NCBI GenBank assembly: GCA_029975625.1
Contig: JARKOR010000063.1
Coordinates: 1 to 6,220, forward strand
DNA length: 6,220 bases
Source of the DNA: Nanosynbacter sp.
Lineage (GTDB): Bacteria; Patescibacteriota; Saccharimonadia; Saccharimonadales; Saccharimonadaceae
Direction of reading: 5' to 3'
The notes below the pieces were generated by a model. The model searched no databases. It was not told where the DNA came from and was given only the letters and a program-made list of their open reading frames with translations. The translations under genes were made by a program, and so were the position numbers. Within the stretch, counting starts at the first letter, position 1. Each line of letters starts with the position of its first letter. Shown here in pieces: positions 1 through 4,718 of this stretch.

Positions 1-152
1 TTCGCTTTGCCGATGAGCGTTTCCAATTCGGAAAATCGTTTGTTTTTTGTCGTGAAGTCCGGAGCGTTATACGCATCGGGACGGGCTAGAAACTCGCCAA
101 GACTTATTCGCTCAGATTCTAGCTCCGGAAGATTAAGGGAAATTTGTGTCAT
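1..152 (-). CDS. prfA: Peptide chain release factor 1, N-terminal fragment
   Basis: The protein begins MTQISLNLPELESERISLGE and continues with a segment containing Y-N-A-P-D-F and then N-K-R-F-S-E-L-E-T-L-I. This is the pattern of the N-terminal helical domain of RF1, which terminates translation at UAA and UAG by triggering peptidyl-tRNA hydrolysis in the ribosome. Only the first 50 codons are present and the gene runs off the left edge, so the GGQ and PxT motifs cannot be checked. The ATG at 152-150 is preceded by an AAGAGG-like Shine-Dalgarno (153-159) and an extended -10 box. It lies downstream of rpmE2 on the same strand, a common arrangement in bacteria. RF2 is the alternative for such a fragment, but the N-D-F/N-K-R-x-S-E-L pattern fits RF1 better. 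Confidence 0.75.
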   Translation of the reverse strand, partial: MTQISLNLPELESERISLGEFLARPDAYNAPDFTTKNKRFSELETLIGKA

Positions 153-162
153 ACCTCTTAAA

Positions 163-171
163 ATTATAGCA
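163..171 (-). promoter_or_regulatory. Extended -10 promoter of prfA
   Basis: On the minus strand the sequence is TGCTATAAT, a consensus -10 hexamer with the TGn extension. No good -35 box sits 17 nt upstream, as is usual for extended -10 promoters. Only 10 nt separate the hexamer from the ATG, so transcription would begin inside or just after the Shine-Dalgarno. Its upstream part overlaps the T tract of the rpmE2 terminator. Confidence 0.55.
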
Positions 172-173
172 TA

Positions 174-207
174 AAAATATCCGCCCCTGACATGAGACGG
201 ATATTTT
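174..207 (-). terminator. Rho-independent terminator after rpmE2
   Basis: A perfect 10-bp inverted repeat (AAAATATCCG at 174-183, CGGATATTTT at 198-207) encloses a 14-nt loop. On the minus strand the stem is followed by a run of T, 16 nt after the rpmE2 stop codon. The hairpin has A and T runs on both sides, so it could work in either direction. The stem has only three G-C pairs, so its efficiency may be modest. Confidence 0.65.
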
Positions 208-222
208 ATGTGTGTGAACGGG

Positions 223-543
223 TTATTTCTCAGTTTTTGCGGCTTTGTTCGCCTTAGCTTTTTTGGCCTTATTAGCCAAAGCTGCTTTTCGCTCCTGAGC
301 GGCTTTTTCGCGAGCCTTAAAGCGATCGACGCGACCTTCGGTATCGATAATTTTCTCCTCGCCCGTAAAGAATGGGTGAGAAGCTGAGGAGATATGGACC
401 TTCACGAGTGGGTACTCGTTGCCATCCTCCCACTTGATTGTCTCTGTTGTTTGCGCGGTTGACTGTGTCAGGAACGCAAAACCCGCTTGATCGTCGCTAA
501 ATACGACAGGGCGGTATGATTGTGGGTGAATACTGCTTTTCAT
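223..543 (-). CDS. rpmE2: 50S ribosomal protein L31, type B
   Basis: This is a structural protein of the large ribosomal subunit, 106 aa from the chosen start. It opens [15 protein letters not shown] and contains F-A-F-L-T-Q-S-T, followed by [10 protein letters not shown] (about residues 52-61) and D-T-E-G-R-V-D-R-F. These are L31 signatures. It lacks the CxxC zinc ligands of type-A L31, so it is the zinc-independent B form. The last 30 or so residues are a Lys/Ala-rich basic tail that makes it longer than typical 80-90 aa homologues. An in-frame ATG six codons upstream (561) was rejected: it lies outside the conserved family start and upstream of the -10 box. There is no clear Shine-Dalgarno. 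The gene follows tatC by 55 nt and precedes the terminator. Confidence 0.93.
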   Translation of the reverse strand: MKSSIHPQSYRPVVFSDDQAGFAFLTQSTAQTTETIKWEDGNEYPLVKVHISSASHPFFTGEEKIIDTEGRVDRFKAREKAAQERKAALANKAKKAKANKAAKTEK

Positions 544-552
544 AACTTTCGT

Positions 553-581
553 ATTGTACACGAGTAGAGAGGAAAAGTCAA
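553..581 (-). promoter_or_regulatory. Promoter of rpmE2
   Basis: On the minus strand TTGACT (581-576) and TACAAT (558-553) are separated by exactly 17 nt, a near-consensus vegetative promoter. The -10 box ends 9 nt before the rpmE2 ATG, predicting a start point about 2-4 nt before the codon and hence an almost leaderless mRNA. The promoter lies in the short gap after tatC. Confidence 0.7.
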
Positions 582-598
582 AGGTTCGGGGTCTAAAA

Positions 599-1648
599 CT
601 ACAGAGCTACCGTACCGGGCTGAGAATCTTTGAGAATTGGGCGCTGTCCGTTGAGCGAGGCTCTGGTTGGCTGACTAATGTTCCTTGGGGAAATGGGGCG
701 AGTTTGCGGCCGGGCAGGCTGGGCGGGTGCCATGAACCCATCAATTGAGCGTGGACGCCGCGCCTGGACGAACGGTTGAGGCGTCGTCGTTTGAGGTCTT
801 GTGGGAGTGGTGCTGGCAACCGCTGCCAGCGGGACCGCTTCGGGTATTTTTTGCGGCGCGACCTCGGAGGGTACGGGCGAGGATTGTTTTGGCGTAGTCG
901 CGGCCTTTTTCACGCGCCGCTTTTCACGATGCGTACTTATGAGCACGCCAATCACCCCAAGTTGGTAAATAACAATCACCGGCAGGGCAATGACGGTCTG
1001 GTTCAAAGGGTCCGGCGTCGGCGTAATAATCGCTGCGATAATAAATGCCAGCACGATAACCCAACGCTCCGAGCTGAGAAGCTTTTTAGGAGGTATGGGT
1101 TTAATCCAATGAATCAGCATCAACAAGAGCGGCAACTGAAAAACAATTCCTAGTCCAAGGGTATAAGCCACAATGAAGTTCAGGTATGACTCGGCGGTAA
1201 GGGTTGGTTCGACGTAGGTACCGGCAAACTCCTGCAAAAAGTTGAGAGCTCCCGGAATTGCCAAAAAGTAGCCAAACGTCACGCCGCTTATGAGTAGCAC
1301 GAGGGAACTAAGGAGAATGAAAGCCGAGTGCTTCTGCACTCGCTTCGAGAGCGCGGGACGCACGAAACAGTATAATTGGTGAATAACGATTGGCGCTGCC
1401 ACGGCCAAACCAGCATAGATGCTGACGAGCAAAATGAAACTGAAGCCGCCGCCCGGAGTGAGGTACACAAGCTGTTGCCCAGCCAATGGCTTCAGGAGGA
1501 TATTAATAATTTGGTCGCGAAACACATAGGCGAGACTCGCCCCGACGAGCAAAACAACCGTTGAGAGCACAAGGCGCAGCTGCAGCTCGCGAATATGGCT
1601 CATAATGGGCATGGTTTTCTCTGGTGATGAGCCACTCGTTCCTGCCAT
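599..1648 (-). CDS. tatC: Twin-arginine translocase subunit TatC with long C-terminal tail
   Basis: TatC is the multi-pass membrane receptor that binds twin-arginine signal peptides and, with TatA, exports folded proteins. Visible landmarks are [11 protein letters not shown] (16-26, the N-terminal signature), L-T-P-G-G-G-F-S-F (63-71), [10 protein letters not shown] (84-93) with F-V-R-P-A-L (95-100), I-P-G-A-L-N-F-L (131-138), F-Q-L-P (170-173) and I-T-P-T-P-D-P (208-214). Six hydrophobic segments fit the family. The conserved core ends near residue 245. A further ~100 residues rich in Pro, Thr, Gln and Ala form a predicted disordered cytoplasmic tail, making it 349 aa against about 250 for typical TatC. 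Start 1648 lies 12 nt after the tatA stop and lacks a clear Shine-Dalgarno, so coupling to tatA translation is likely. M16 is an alternative start. Confidence 0.93.
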   Translation of the reverse strand: MAGTSGSSPEKTMPIMSHIRELQLRLVLSTVVLLVGASLAYVFRDQIINILLKPLAGQQLVYLTPGGGFSFILLVSIYAGLAVAAPIVIHQLYCFVRPALSKRVQKHSAFILLSSLVLLISGVTFGYFLAIPGALNFLQEFAGTYVEPTLTAESYLNFIVAYTLGLGIVFQLPLLLMLIHWIKPIPPKKLLSSERWVIVLAFIIAAIITPTPDPLNQTVIALPVIVIYQLGVIGVLISTHREKRRVKKAATTPKQSSPVPSEVAPQKIPEAVPLAAVASTTPTRPQTTTPQPFVQARRPRSIDGFMAPAQPARPQTRPISPRNISQPTRASLNGQRPILKDSQPGTVAL

Positions 1649-1660
1649 TGTCGTGACGCG

Positions 1661-1828
1661 CTATCCTTGTTTTGTTGTCTCGGCAGAGTCGTCTTTATTG
1701 TCGTCTGCTTTAGGATCGTCCTTTAGACCTTTGCGTAATTCCTTAGCAGATGAACCAAGGTTTTTTGCGAGTTTCGGCAGTTGCGATCCACCAAAAATAA
1801 CCAATATAATAACGAGAATAAGAATAGT
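1661..1828 (-). pseudogene. tatA: TatA/E family translocase subunit, 5'-truncated
   Basis: Fifty-five codons remain. A hydrophobic helix (T-I-L-I-L-V-I-I-L-V-I) is followed by F-G-G-S-Q-L-P-K-L-A-K-N-L-G (12-25), the hinge and amphipathic helix typical of TatA, and then by a Lys/Asp-rich tail ending ETTKQG. TatA is the pore-forming partner of TatC and is encoded directly upstream of it here. About eight N-terminal residues and the start codon are missing. The codon before the first visible residue is TAG (1831-1829), and the sequence beyond belongs to the oppositely oriented tail-fibre gene. ATT at 1825 is the only near-start codon at the end and would give an unusual protein. I infer a rearrangement, or an assembly chimera, that cut the gene. 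A second tatA elsewhere would be needed for a working Tat system. Confidence 0.8.
1781..1810 (+). promoter_or_regulatory. Possible promoter driving the tail-fibre gene
   Basis: TTGCGA (1781-1786) and a perfect TATAAT (1805-1810) are 18 nt apart, with the -10 ending 20 nt before the fibre ATG. The site lies inside the antisense strand of the tatA helix codons, so it may be fortuitous. If used, the leader would be about 14 nt with only a weak GAGAATAAG ribosome site. Confidence 0.3.
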
Positions 1829-1830
1829 CT

Positions 1831-2487
1831 ATGGCACGCCTACCCAAACCCGGCTCCGATCAAGGCAAATGGGGTGAAATACTCAATGACTATCTCTCCC
1901 AATCCCACACGGACACTGGAACTCTCAAAGATAGCAGTGTTGGTAATGCACAGCTCCAGACCAATAGTATCGGTACCTCCCAACTTCAAGACAACTCCAT
2001 TACTACCCCAAAACTAACAGATAACGCTATCTCCACTACTAAAATTCAAGACAACTCCATCCTTCTCGCCAAACTCCAAAATGTCGGGCAACCTAATGGT
2101 ATAGCTACCCTAGACACAAGCGGTAAGCTAAACGAATCCCAAATACCAGACAGACTCAGCGAAACCGCCATCACCAATGAGATTACAGAACAAGTGACGC
2201 CTTTGATTGAGCAGGTCGGGACCGACGCGCAGGCTGCCCTTGACGAAATGATCGTCTCTGGGCGCGTGGTGGGCGATGATCTCGTTCTGACTCGTGGCGA
2301 CGGCACGGTGGTTAGTGCTGGCGATGTGCGCGGCCCGAAAGGCGACGACGGTGACACTGGCGACCCGGGTCCCGCCAACGTGCTATCCGTCGGCACGGTC
2401 ACAACTCTGGATCCGGCACAGTCTGCTACTGCGTCAATCACTGGTACGGCTCCGACGCAAACCCTTAATTTGGGCATCCCGCGCTGA
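1831..2487 (+). CDS. Phage-type tail fibre protein, N-terminal part
   Basis: The 218-aa product has the layout of a trimeric tail fibre. Residues 1-26 include G-S-D-Q-G-K-W-G-E-I-L-N-D-Y-L-S-Q-S-H, a start I associate with fibre-like proteins in Saccharibacteria. Five decapeptide repeats span 36-85, and the linker G-I-A-T-L-D-T-S-G-K-L-N-E-S-Q-I-P (90-106) is common in phage fibres. D-D-L-V-L-T-R-G-D-G-T (149-159) precedes a short collagen-like stretch, GPKGDDGDTGDPGP (168-181). L-S-V-G-T-V-T-T through L-N-L-G-I-P-R (185-218) is a recurrent tail module of Gram-positive phages. GC rises from about 45% to about 63% near residue 125. It stops at TGA where the family motif has Gly (G-I-P-R-G), so this and the next ORF may be one split gene. 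The start is close to the junction with tatA. Exact role (prophage, tailocin or adhesin) is unknown. Confidence 0.75.
   Translation: MARLPKPGSDQGKWGEILNDYLSQSHTDTGTLKDSSVGNAQLQTNSIGTSQLQDNSITTPKLTDNAISTTKIQDNSILLAKLQNVGQPNGIATLDTSGKLNESQIPDRLSETAITNEITEQVTPLIEQVGTDAQAALDEMIVSGRVVGDDLVLTRGDGTVVSAGDVRGPKGDDGDTGDPGPANVLSVGTVTTLDPAQSATASITGTAPTQTLNLGIPR
1936..2085 (+). repeat. Five tandem 30-nt units encoding decapeptide repeats
   Basis: Residues 36-85 of the fibre protein divide into SVGNAQLQTN, SIGTSQLQDN, SITTPKLTDN, AISTTKIQDN and SILLAKLQNV. The pattern is [SA]-[VI]-x-x-x-[QK]-[LI]-x-[TD]-N. The nucleotide units have diverged while the protein pattern holds. Such repeats commonly form the elongated shaft of tail fibres. 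Confidence 0.8.
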
Positions 2488-3021
2488 TTGCCCAGGGTGG
2501 TGTCTAGCTGGGAGTACTACGGGCCTCACCGGCCAGACGTCCCGAACCGGTTCACTGTGGACGGGAGTCCCTCGGCGCTGGCGGCACTCGCCTGGATTAA
2601 TGCTGCACCGCAAGGGGCGACATACTACAGTGTTGATGGGCCGGAGGGTGCGTGGGTTTGGCGGAAGCGCGGCGCACTCTGGGTGTGCGTGGAGGGGGAT
2701 ACGGGGTGGATAGGTGTGTCCACGTTCCTGAACGGCTGGACGAACTACGGCGATGGCTACTCGCCATGCCAGGTGCGACGGCGCGGCGACAATCTGCTGG
2801 GAATCGTCGGCACAGTCCAGCATTCACCGGCGAGCAACTTGCCCGTGTTCAGTGTCGAGCCGTGGGGGTTGCTTGACTACGGCAGCCAGCACCTCACGTC
2901 AGCTGGTATGTATGTCACCGACAGGCGGAATGTGTGCACTACCGGCTCGGTGGCGGTAGGGCACTTGGGGCTGCAATGGATCCCAATCACTGGCACCTGG
3001 CCCATATCGCTGGCACTGTAA
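2488..3021 (+). CDS. Tail fibre C-terminal, receptor-binding-like domain
   Basis: The open frame follows the TGA of the preceding fibre ORF without a gap and is in the same frame. If translated separately it would start at TTG 2488 (177 aa), with GTG 2497 or 2500 as alternatives; none has a convincing Shine-Dalgarno, so coupling or readthrough is likely. Residues 44-74 contain A-T-Y-Y-S-V-D-G-P-E-G-A-W-V-W-R-K-R-G and W-V-C-V-E-G-D-T-G-W, then L-N-G-W-T-N-Y-G (81-88). The end is W-I-P-I-T-G-T-W-P. This resembles the distal domains of actinobacteriophage minor tail proteins as I remember them, which bind the host surface. GC is about 60%, above the flanking host genes, which suggests transfer from a high-GC source. 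No membrane segment is seen. Confidence 0.6.
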   Translation: MPRVVSSWEYYGPHRPDVPNRFTVDGSPSALAALAWINAAPQGATYYSVDGPEGAWVWRKRGALWVCVEGDTGWIGVSTFLNGWTNYGDGYSPCQVRRRGDNLLGIVGTVQHSPASNLPVFSVEPWGLLDYGSQHLTSAGMYVTDRRNVCTTGSVAVGHLGLQWIPITGTWPISLAL

Positions 3022-3045
3022 CTTCGATTCTTAGGACACCAAACG

Positions 3046-3147
3046 ATGGCATTTGACACGCTCACACCCGACGATCTGCGGGCTCTCATCTCGCAGGCAA
3101 GCGCCCAACTGTTCGCGATCAAGCAGGCGCAAGTCCAGGAACCATAA
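3046..3147 (+). CDS. Small protein of the tail module, function unknown
   Basis: This 33-aa ORF (M-A-F-D-T-L-T-P-D-D-L-R-A-L-I-S-Q-A to Q-V-Q-E-P) begins 24 nt after the fibre stop codon. An AGGA sequence lies about 9 nt upstream of its ATG. The composition is that of one amphipathic helix, with no membrane segment. High GC and codon use match the upstream fibre half, so it travelled with it. Small ORFs like this often follow fibre genes in phages. I do not recognise a family. Confidence 0.5.
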   Translation: MAFDTLTPDDLRALISQASAQLFAIKQAQVQEP

Positions 3148-3178
3148 GGATAATCCATGAAAGGTGTAAAAATATACA
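3148..3178 (+). repeat. Direct repeat, copy 1 (31 nt, 28/31 with copy 2)
   Basis: The copy starts GGATAA and ends with the 20-nt core GAAAGGTGTAAAAATATACA (3159-3178), identical to 4396-4415. It overlaps the ribosome site and first codons of the small ORF at 3157. A 20-nt perfect match within 6 kb is not expected by chance. Confidence 0.85.
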
Positions 3179-3321
3179 AGTTTGCAATTGCACTAATCTT
3201 TTTTGAGAAAACGGTCGGACCCCTAAAATAGAAATCGCCAACAACTCAACAGCTCGGCCTCAGTTCTCAGTATACCGTGCGACAACTCGTTGAGGCGCAA
3301 CAAATGTGTGCCTGGGTGTAA
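3157..3321 (+). pseudogene. Short ORF with N-terminal hydrophobic stretch, interrupted by an amber codon
   Basis: ATG 3157 sits 7 nt after AAGGA (3146-3150) and follows the 33-aa gene closely. It reads M-K-G-V-K-I-Y-K-F-A-I-A-L-I-F-F-E-K and reaches TAG at 3229-3231 after 24 codons. The same frame stays open for another 29 codons, including Q-Y-T-V-R-Q-L-V-E-A-Q-Q-M-C-A-W-V, to TAA at 3319. The basic plus hydrophobic start resembles a signal peptide or a small membrane protein. It may be a truncated gene whose 3' part was replaced at the direct repeat, or chance. No family is recognised. Confidence 0.3.
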
Positions 3322-3336
3322 TAGGGACATTTAGCC

Positions 3337-3875
3337 TCACCCTACATACTCAATGAGCTGCCCAGGATTCTCGCCAACGACATTTTCTTTCATGGCCTTT
3401 ATGATGTCATTGGGTATGTGTAAACCCTGATCTGGGTTCTGCTGCGACAGGGTGGGATACTCCGCCGCTATTGCCACTAGACCCTGGCAACCAAGTCGTA
3501 CAACCTCCTCGTTGCGGCGATATTGCTTTTTCCATTGCTCCTGGTGAGTATATGGGGGTAGGAGCCCAAAGTGAGCAGTCTGCGCCACGGAAAAAGCAAT
3601 ATACGGAAAGCTTTGTCCTTCGGGGGTAGTAATTCCTCTAGCCGTCCTTGCTCGACATCTTTATGAGCACTCATTCTTAGGTCTCTATGATATCTGACCA
3701 TGCCAAGGTGTATCGTGTAATCAATGCGCTCATTGCGCATTGCGATAGAGGAGAGAATACCCAGTACATGCCCTGTTCTTGCTGGATGCCCTACGACCTC
3801 GCTATCAGGCGTACGATATACGTGAAATACAGGCTCCACATCTTCAATTAATGATTTCTTTCTGAAAATATTCAT
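3337..3875 (-). pseudogene. Unknown protein interrupted by a single frameshift
   Basis: Two overlapping frames together make one plausible protein. From ATG 3875 the first reads M-N-I-F-R-K-K-S-L-I-E-D-V-E-P-V-F-H-V-Y to L-E-E-L-L-P-P (residue 85). The second continues E-G-Q-S-F-P-Y-I-A-F-S-V-A-Q-T-A-H-F and ends L-I-E-Y-V-G at TGA 3337. One extra C in the CCCCC tract (3622-3626 on the plus strand) would join them into 179 aa. Without it, the first frame continues into Arg/Leu-rich, out-of-phase-looking sequence to 3477. No membrane segment or known motif is visible, and I do not recognise the family. A TATAAT lies 8 nt before the ATG and there is no Shine-Dalgarno. It lies between the two direct repeats. 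Sequencing error, decay or slippage-based switching could each explain the shift. Confidence 0.55.
3520..3602. repeat. 14-bp perfect inverted repeat flanking 55 bp
   Basis: ATATTGCTTTTTCC at 3520-3533 is the exact reverse complement of 3589-3602. The pair lies inside the frameshifted minus-strand gene, so both arms are coding. By chance a match of this length so close together is very unlikely. It could form an mRNA stem or serve as recombination sites. Confidence 0.75.
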
Positions 3876-3883
3876 AGCTAATT

Positions 3884-3889
3884 ATTATA
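3884..3889 (-). promoter_or_regulatory. -10 box of the frameshifted gene
   Basis: On the minus strand a perfect TATAAT ends 8 nt before the ATG at 3875. No convincing -35 or TGn extension is present. The spacing predicts a transcript starting at or within a few nt of the start codon. Confidence 0.45.
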
Positions 3890-3970
3890 CATATAAGTTA
3901 ACAGGAAAGACAGGGAAGGACAAGTCGGACTCGTTTTGAATGACCCGTTTTGTCGTCGTGACATGACGCG

Positions 3971-4279
3971 CTATCTTAAAAGACCCAAACTATCTATACC
4001 TGCTTCATCTGCTTGCTTTTTTGCGTCACCGAATACCGCGGATGGCCTGCATCGCCCACCCGGCAATATAGACTGAATCGCAACCTCGGCATACATCAAT
4101 TCAAAGGCAAGTTCATAATAAGCTTGCTTGTCTTCAGGTGAAATATAGCCCCCCGTCTTGTCTTCTTTGTACATCGAGCTGAATGACGCGCGCTCGTCTT
4201 CTAGGATGCGTTCCAGTTCTGCTTGCGTAACACCATCCTCACTATACATTGTACCTTCTAATTCCATTGGTATGCTCAT
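3971..4279 (-). CDS. Acidic protein of unknown function, 102 aa
   Basis: The protein begins M-S-I-P-M-E-L-E-G-T-M-Y-S-E-D and is rich in Glu and Asp. A mainly helical middle reads T-Q-A-E-L-E-R-I-L-E-D-E-R and D-K-Q-A-Y-Y-E-L-A-F-E-L-M-Y-A-E-V. The end is D-S-L-G-L-L-R before TAG. There is no signal peptide or membrane segment, so it should be cytoplasmic. I recognise no domain. An AAGGA sequence lies very close to ATG 4279 (2 nt), so ATG 4267 (M5), 14 nt from it, is a possible alternative start. An extended -10 promoter precedes it. It lies inside the direct-repeat-bracketed segment, on the same strand as the frameshifted gene downstream, but each has its own -10 box. Confidence 0.6.
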   Translation of the reverse strand: MSIPMELEGTMYSEDGVTQAELERILEDERASFSSMYKEDKTGGYISPEDKQAYYELAFELMYAEVAIQSILPGGRCRPSAVFGDAKKQADEAGIDSLGLLR

Positions 4280-4310
4280 TTCCTTCGTATTTAAATAAGT
4301 TTACATTTTT

Positions 4311-4339
4311 AGTATAGCATACTTTTGACAAAAAAGCAA
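4311..4339 (-). promoter_or_regulatory. Promoter of the 102-aa gene
   Basis: On the minus strand TTGCTT (4339-4334), a 17-nt spacer and an extended -10, TGCTATACT (4319-4311), fit a vegetative promoter. The leader would be about 25 nt and includes the AAGGA site. The -10 region overlaps the short dyad AGTAT-AGC-ATACT (4311-4323), a possible operator. Confidence 0.55.
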
Positions 4340-4383
4340 TAGTCTCGTAGAGAAAGTATACTAAACCCCAATCTTTATCTATA

Positions 4384-4455
4384 GGGATAACCCCCGAAAG
4401 GTGTAAAAATATACAGTTTTACGCCTATGATACTGTCTTCTAAGAGTATTATCCC
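4384..4455 (+). other. Nested inverted repeats overlapping direct repeat copy 2
   Basis: GGGATAA (4384-4390) pairs with TTATCCC (4449-4455). Inside it GGTGTAAAA (4400-4408) pairs with TTTTACGCC (4417-4425) over 9 bp with one G-U, loop ATATACAG. The inner right arm is absent from copy 1. This could be a folded RNA or a recombinase-type site with two arms around an AT-rich centre. Confidence 0.35.
4385..4415 (+). repeat. Direct repeat, copy 2
   Basis: Same orientation as copy 1 and 1237 bp away. It starts GGATAA and ends with the 20-nt identical core; the only differences are at three positions in between (TCCAT in copy 1, CCCCC here). It lacks the ATG present in copy 1. The two copies enclose the frameshifted gene and the 102-aa gene. 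Confidence 0.85.
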
Positions 4456-4619
4456 CTCACGAGTTTAGGGATGCTACATGCGCTGTCCTGAAATAAGCTC
4501 TCTGACCCTACGAAATACATCACAGCGCTAACTGACGCTATAAACCTAAAAAATTTAGCATAAGCACAAAGTTCTTCAGGTTTTTGGCAATACGTACTTT
4601 CAACCGGAACATGAAAATA

Positions 4620-4718
4620 GCCCACCGAAAGGACTCGAGCTGAATTGGGTGTGTGACGACCCGAGAGAACGCAGTTCTCAATCAGATCGAGCCAATCAGT
4701 GAGTTATTTTCGGTGGGC
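4620..4718 (-). ncRNA. 99-nt cloverleaf-like structured element
   Basis: Terminal arms GCCCACCGAAA (4620-4630) and TTTCGGTGGGC (4708-4718) form a perfect 11-bp stem. Inside, CTCGAgCTGA (4634-4643) pairs with TCAGaTCGAG (4682-4691), 9 of 10. Beyond that junction lie two hairpins: TTGGGT/ACCCGA (4645-4664) and GAGAAC-GCA-GTTCTC (4665-4679). On the minus strand it starts at the base after the stop codon of the 58-aa gene and ends with GGGC-TATTTTC, so it may act as a 3' end or terminator. Strand is inferred from that position. A miniature element with terminal inverted repeats is an alternative. No known RNA family is recognised. Confidence 0.5.

Larger units (their letters stand above)
4340..4619. 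other. Non-coding stretch with several inverted repeats
   Basis: I find no convincing gene on either strand here; the best minus-strand candidate is 24 codons from 4613 without a ribosome site. Inverted repeats include GCGCTGT (4480-4486) with ACAGCGC (4522-4528), AGCG/CGCT (4524-4539 region) and CTAAA/TTTAG near 4547-4559. A perfect TTGACA at 4325-4330 on the plus strand could head a transcript, but the -10 at the right distance (TAGAGA) is poor. I recognise no known RNA family such as tmRNA, SRP RNA or RNase P RNA. Confidence 0.4.

Noticed and set aside
776..1153. Arg-rich plus-strand frame opposite tatC
   Set aside because: Composition is that of an antisense shadow of a clear tatC gene.
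3148..3200. tRNA-linked attachment site at the direct repeat
   Set aside because: No tRNA arms or T-loop motif occur near either copy.
2485..3339. UGA read as glycine (code 25, as in Absconditabacteria and Gracilibacteria)
   Set aside because: Both TGA stops could be read through as Gly (before LPRVV and before GGC-TAA), but tatC, rpmE2 and the 312-aa gene have many Gly codons and no internal TGA, so a recoded genome is unlikely.
1654..3975. 12-nt repeat TGACGCGCTATC at 1654-1665 and 3964-3975
   Set aside because: A 12-nt match is expected about once by chance in a window this size; flanking similarity is weak.
4383..4392. TAGGGATAAC resembling the start of the I-SceI recognition site
   Set aside because: Only 10 of 18 positions match and there is no homing endonuclease gene in the window.
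4539..4613. 24-codon minus-strand ORF starting M-F-R-L-K-V-R-I
   Set aside because: No ribosome site and too short to support without conservation data.
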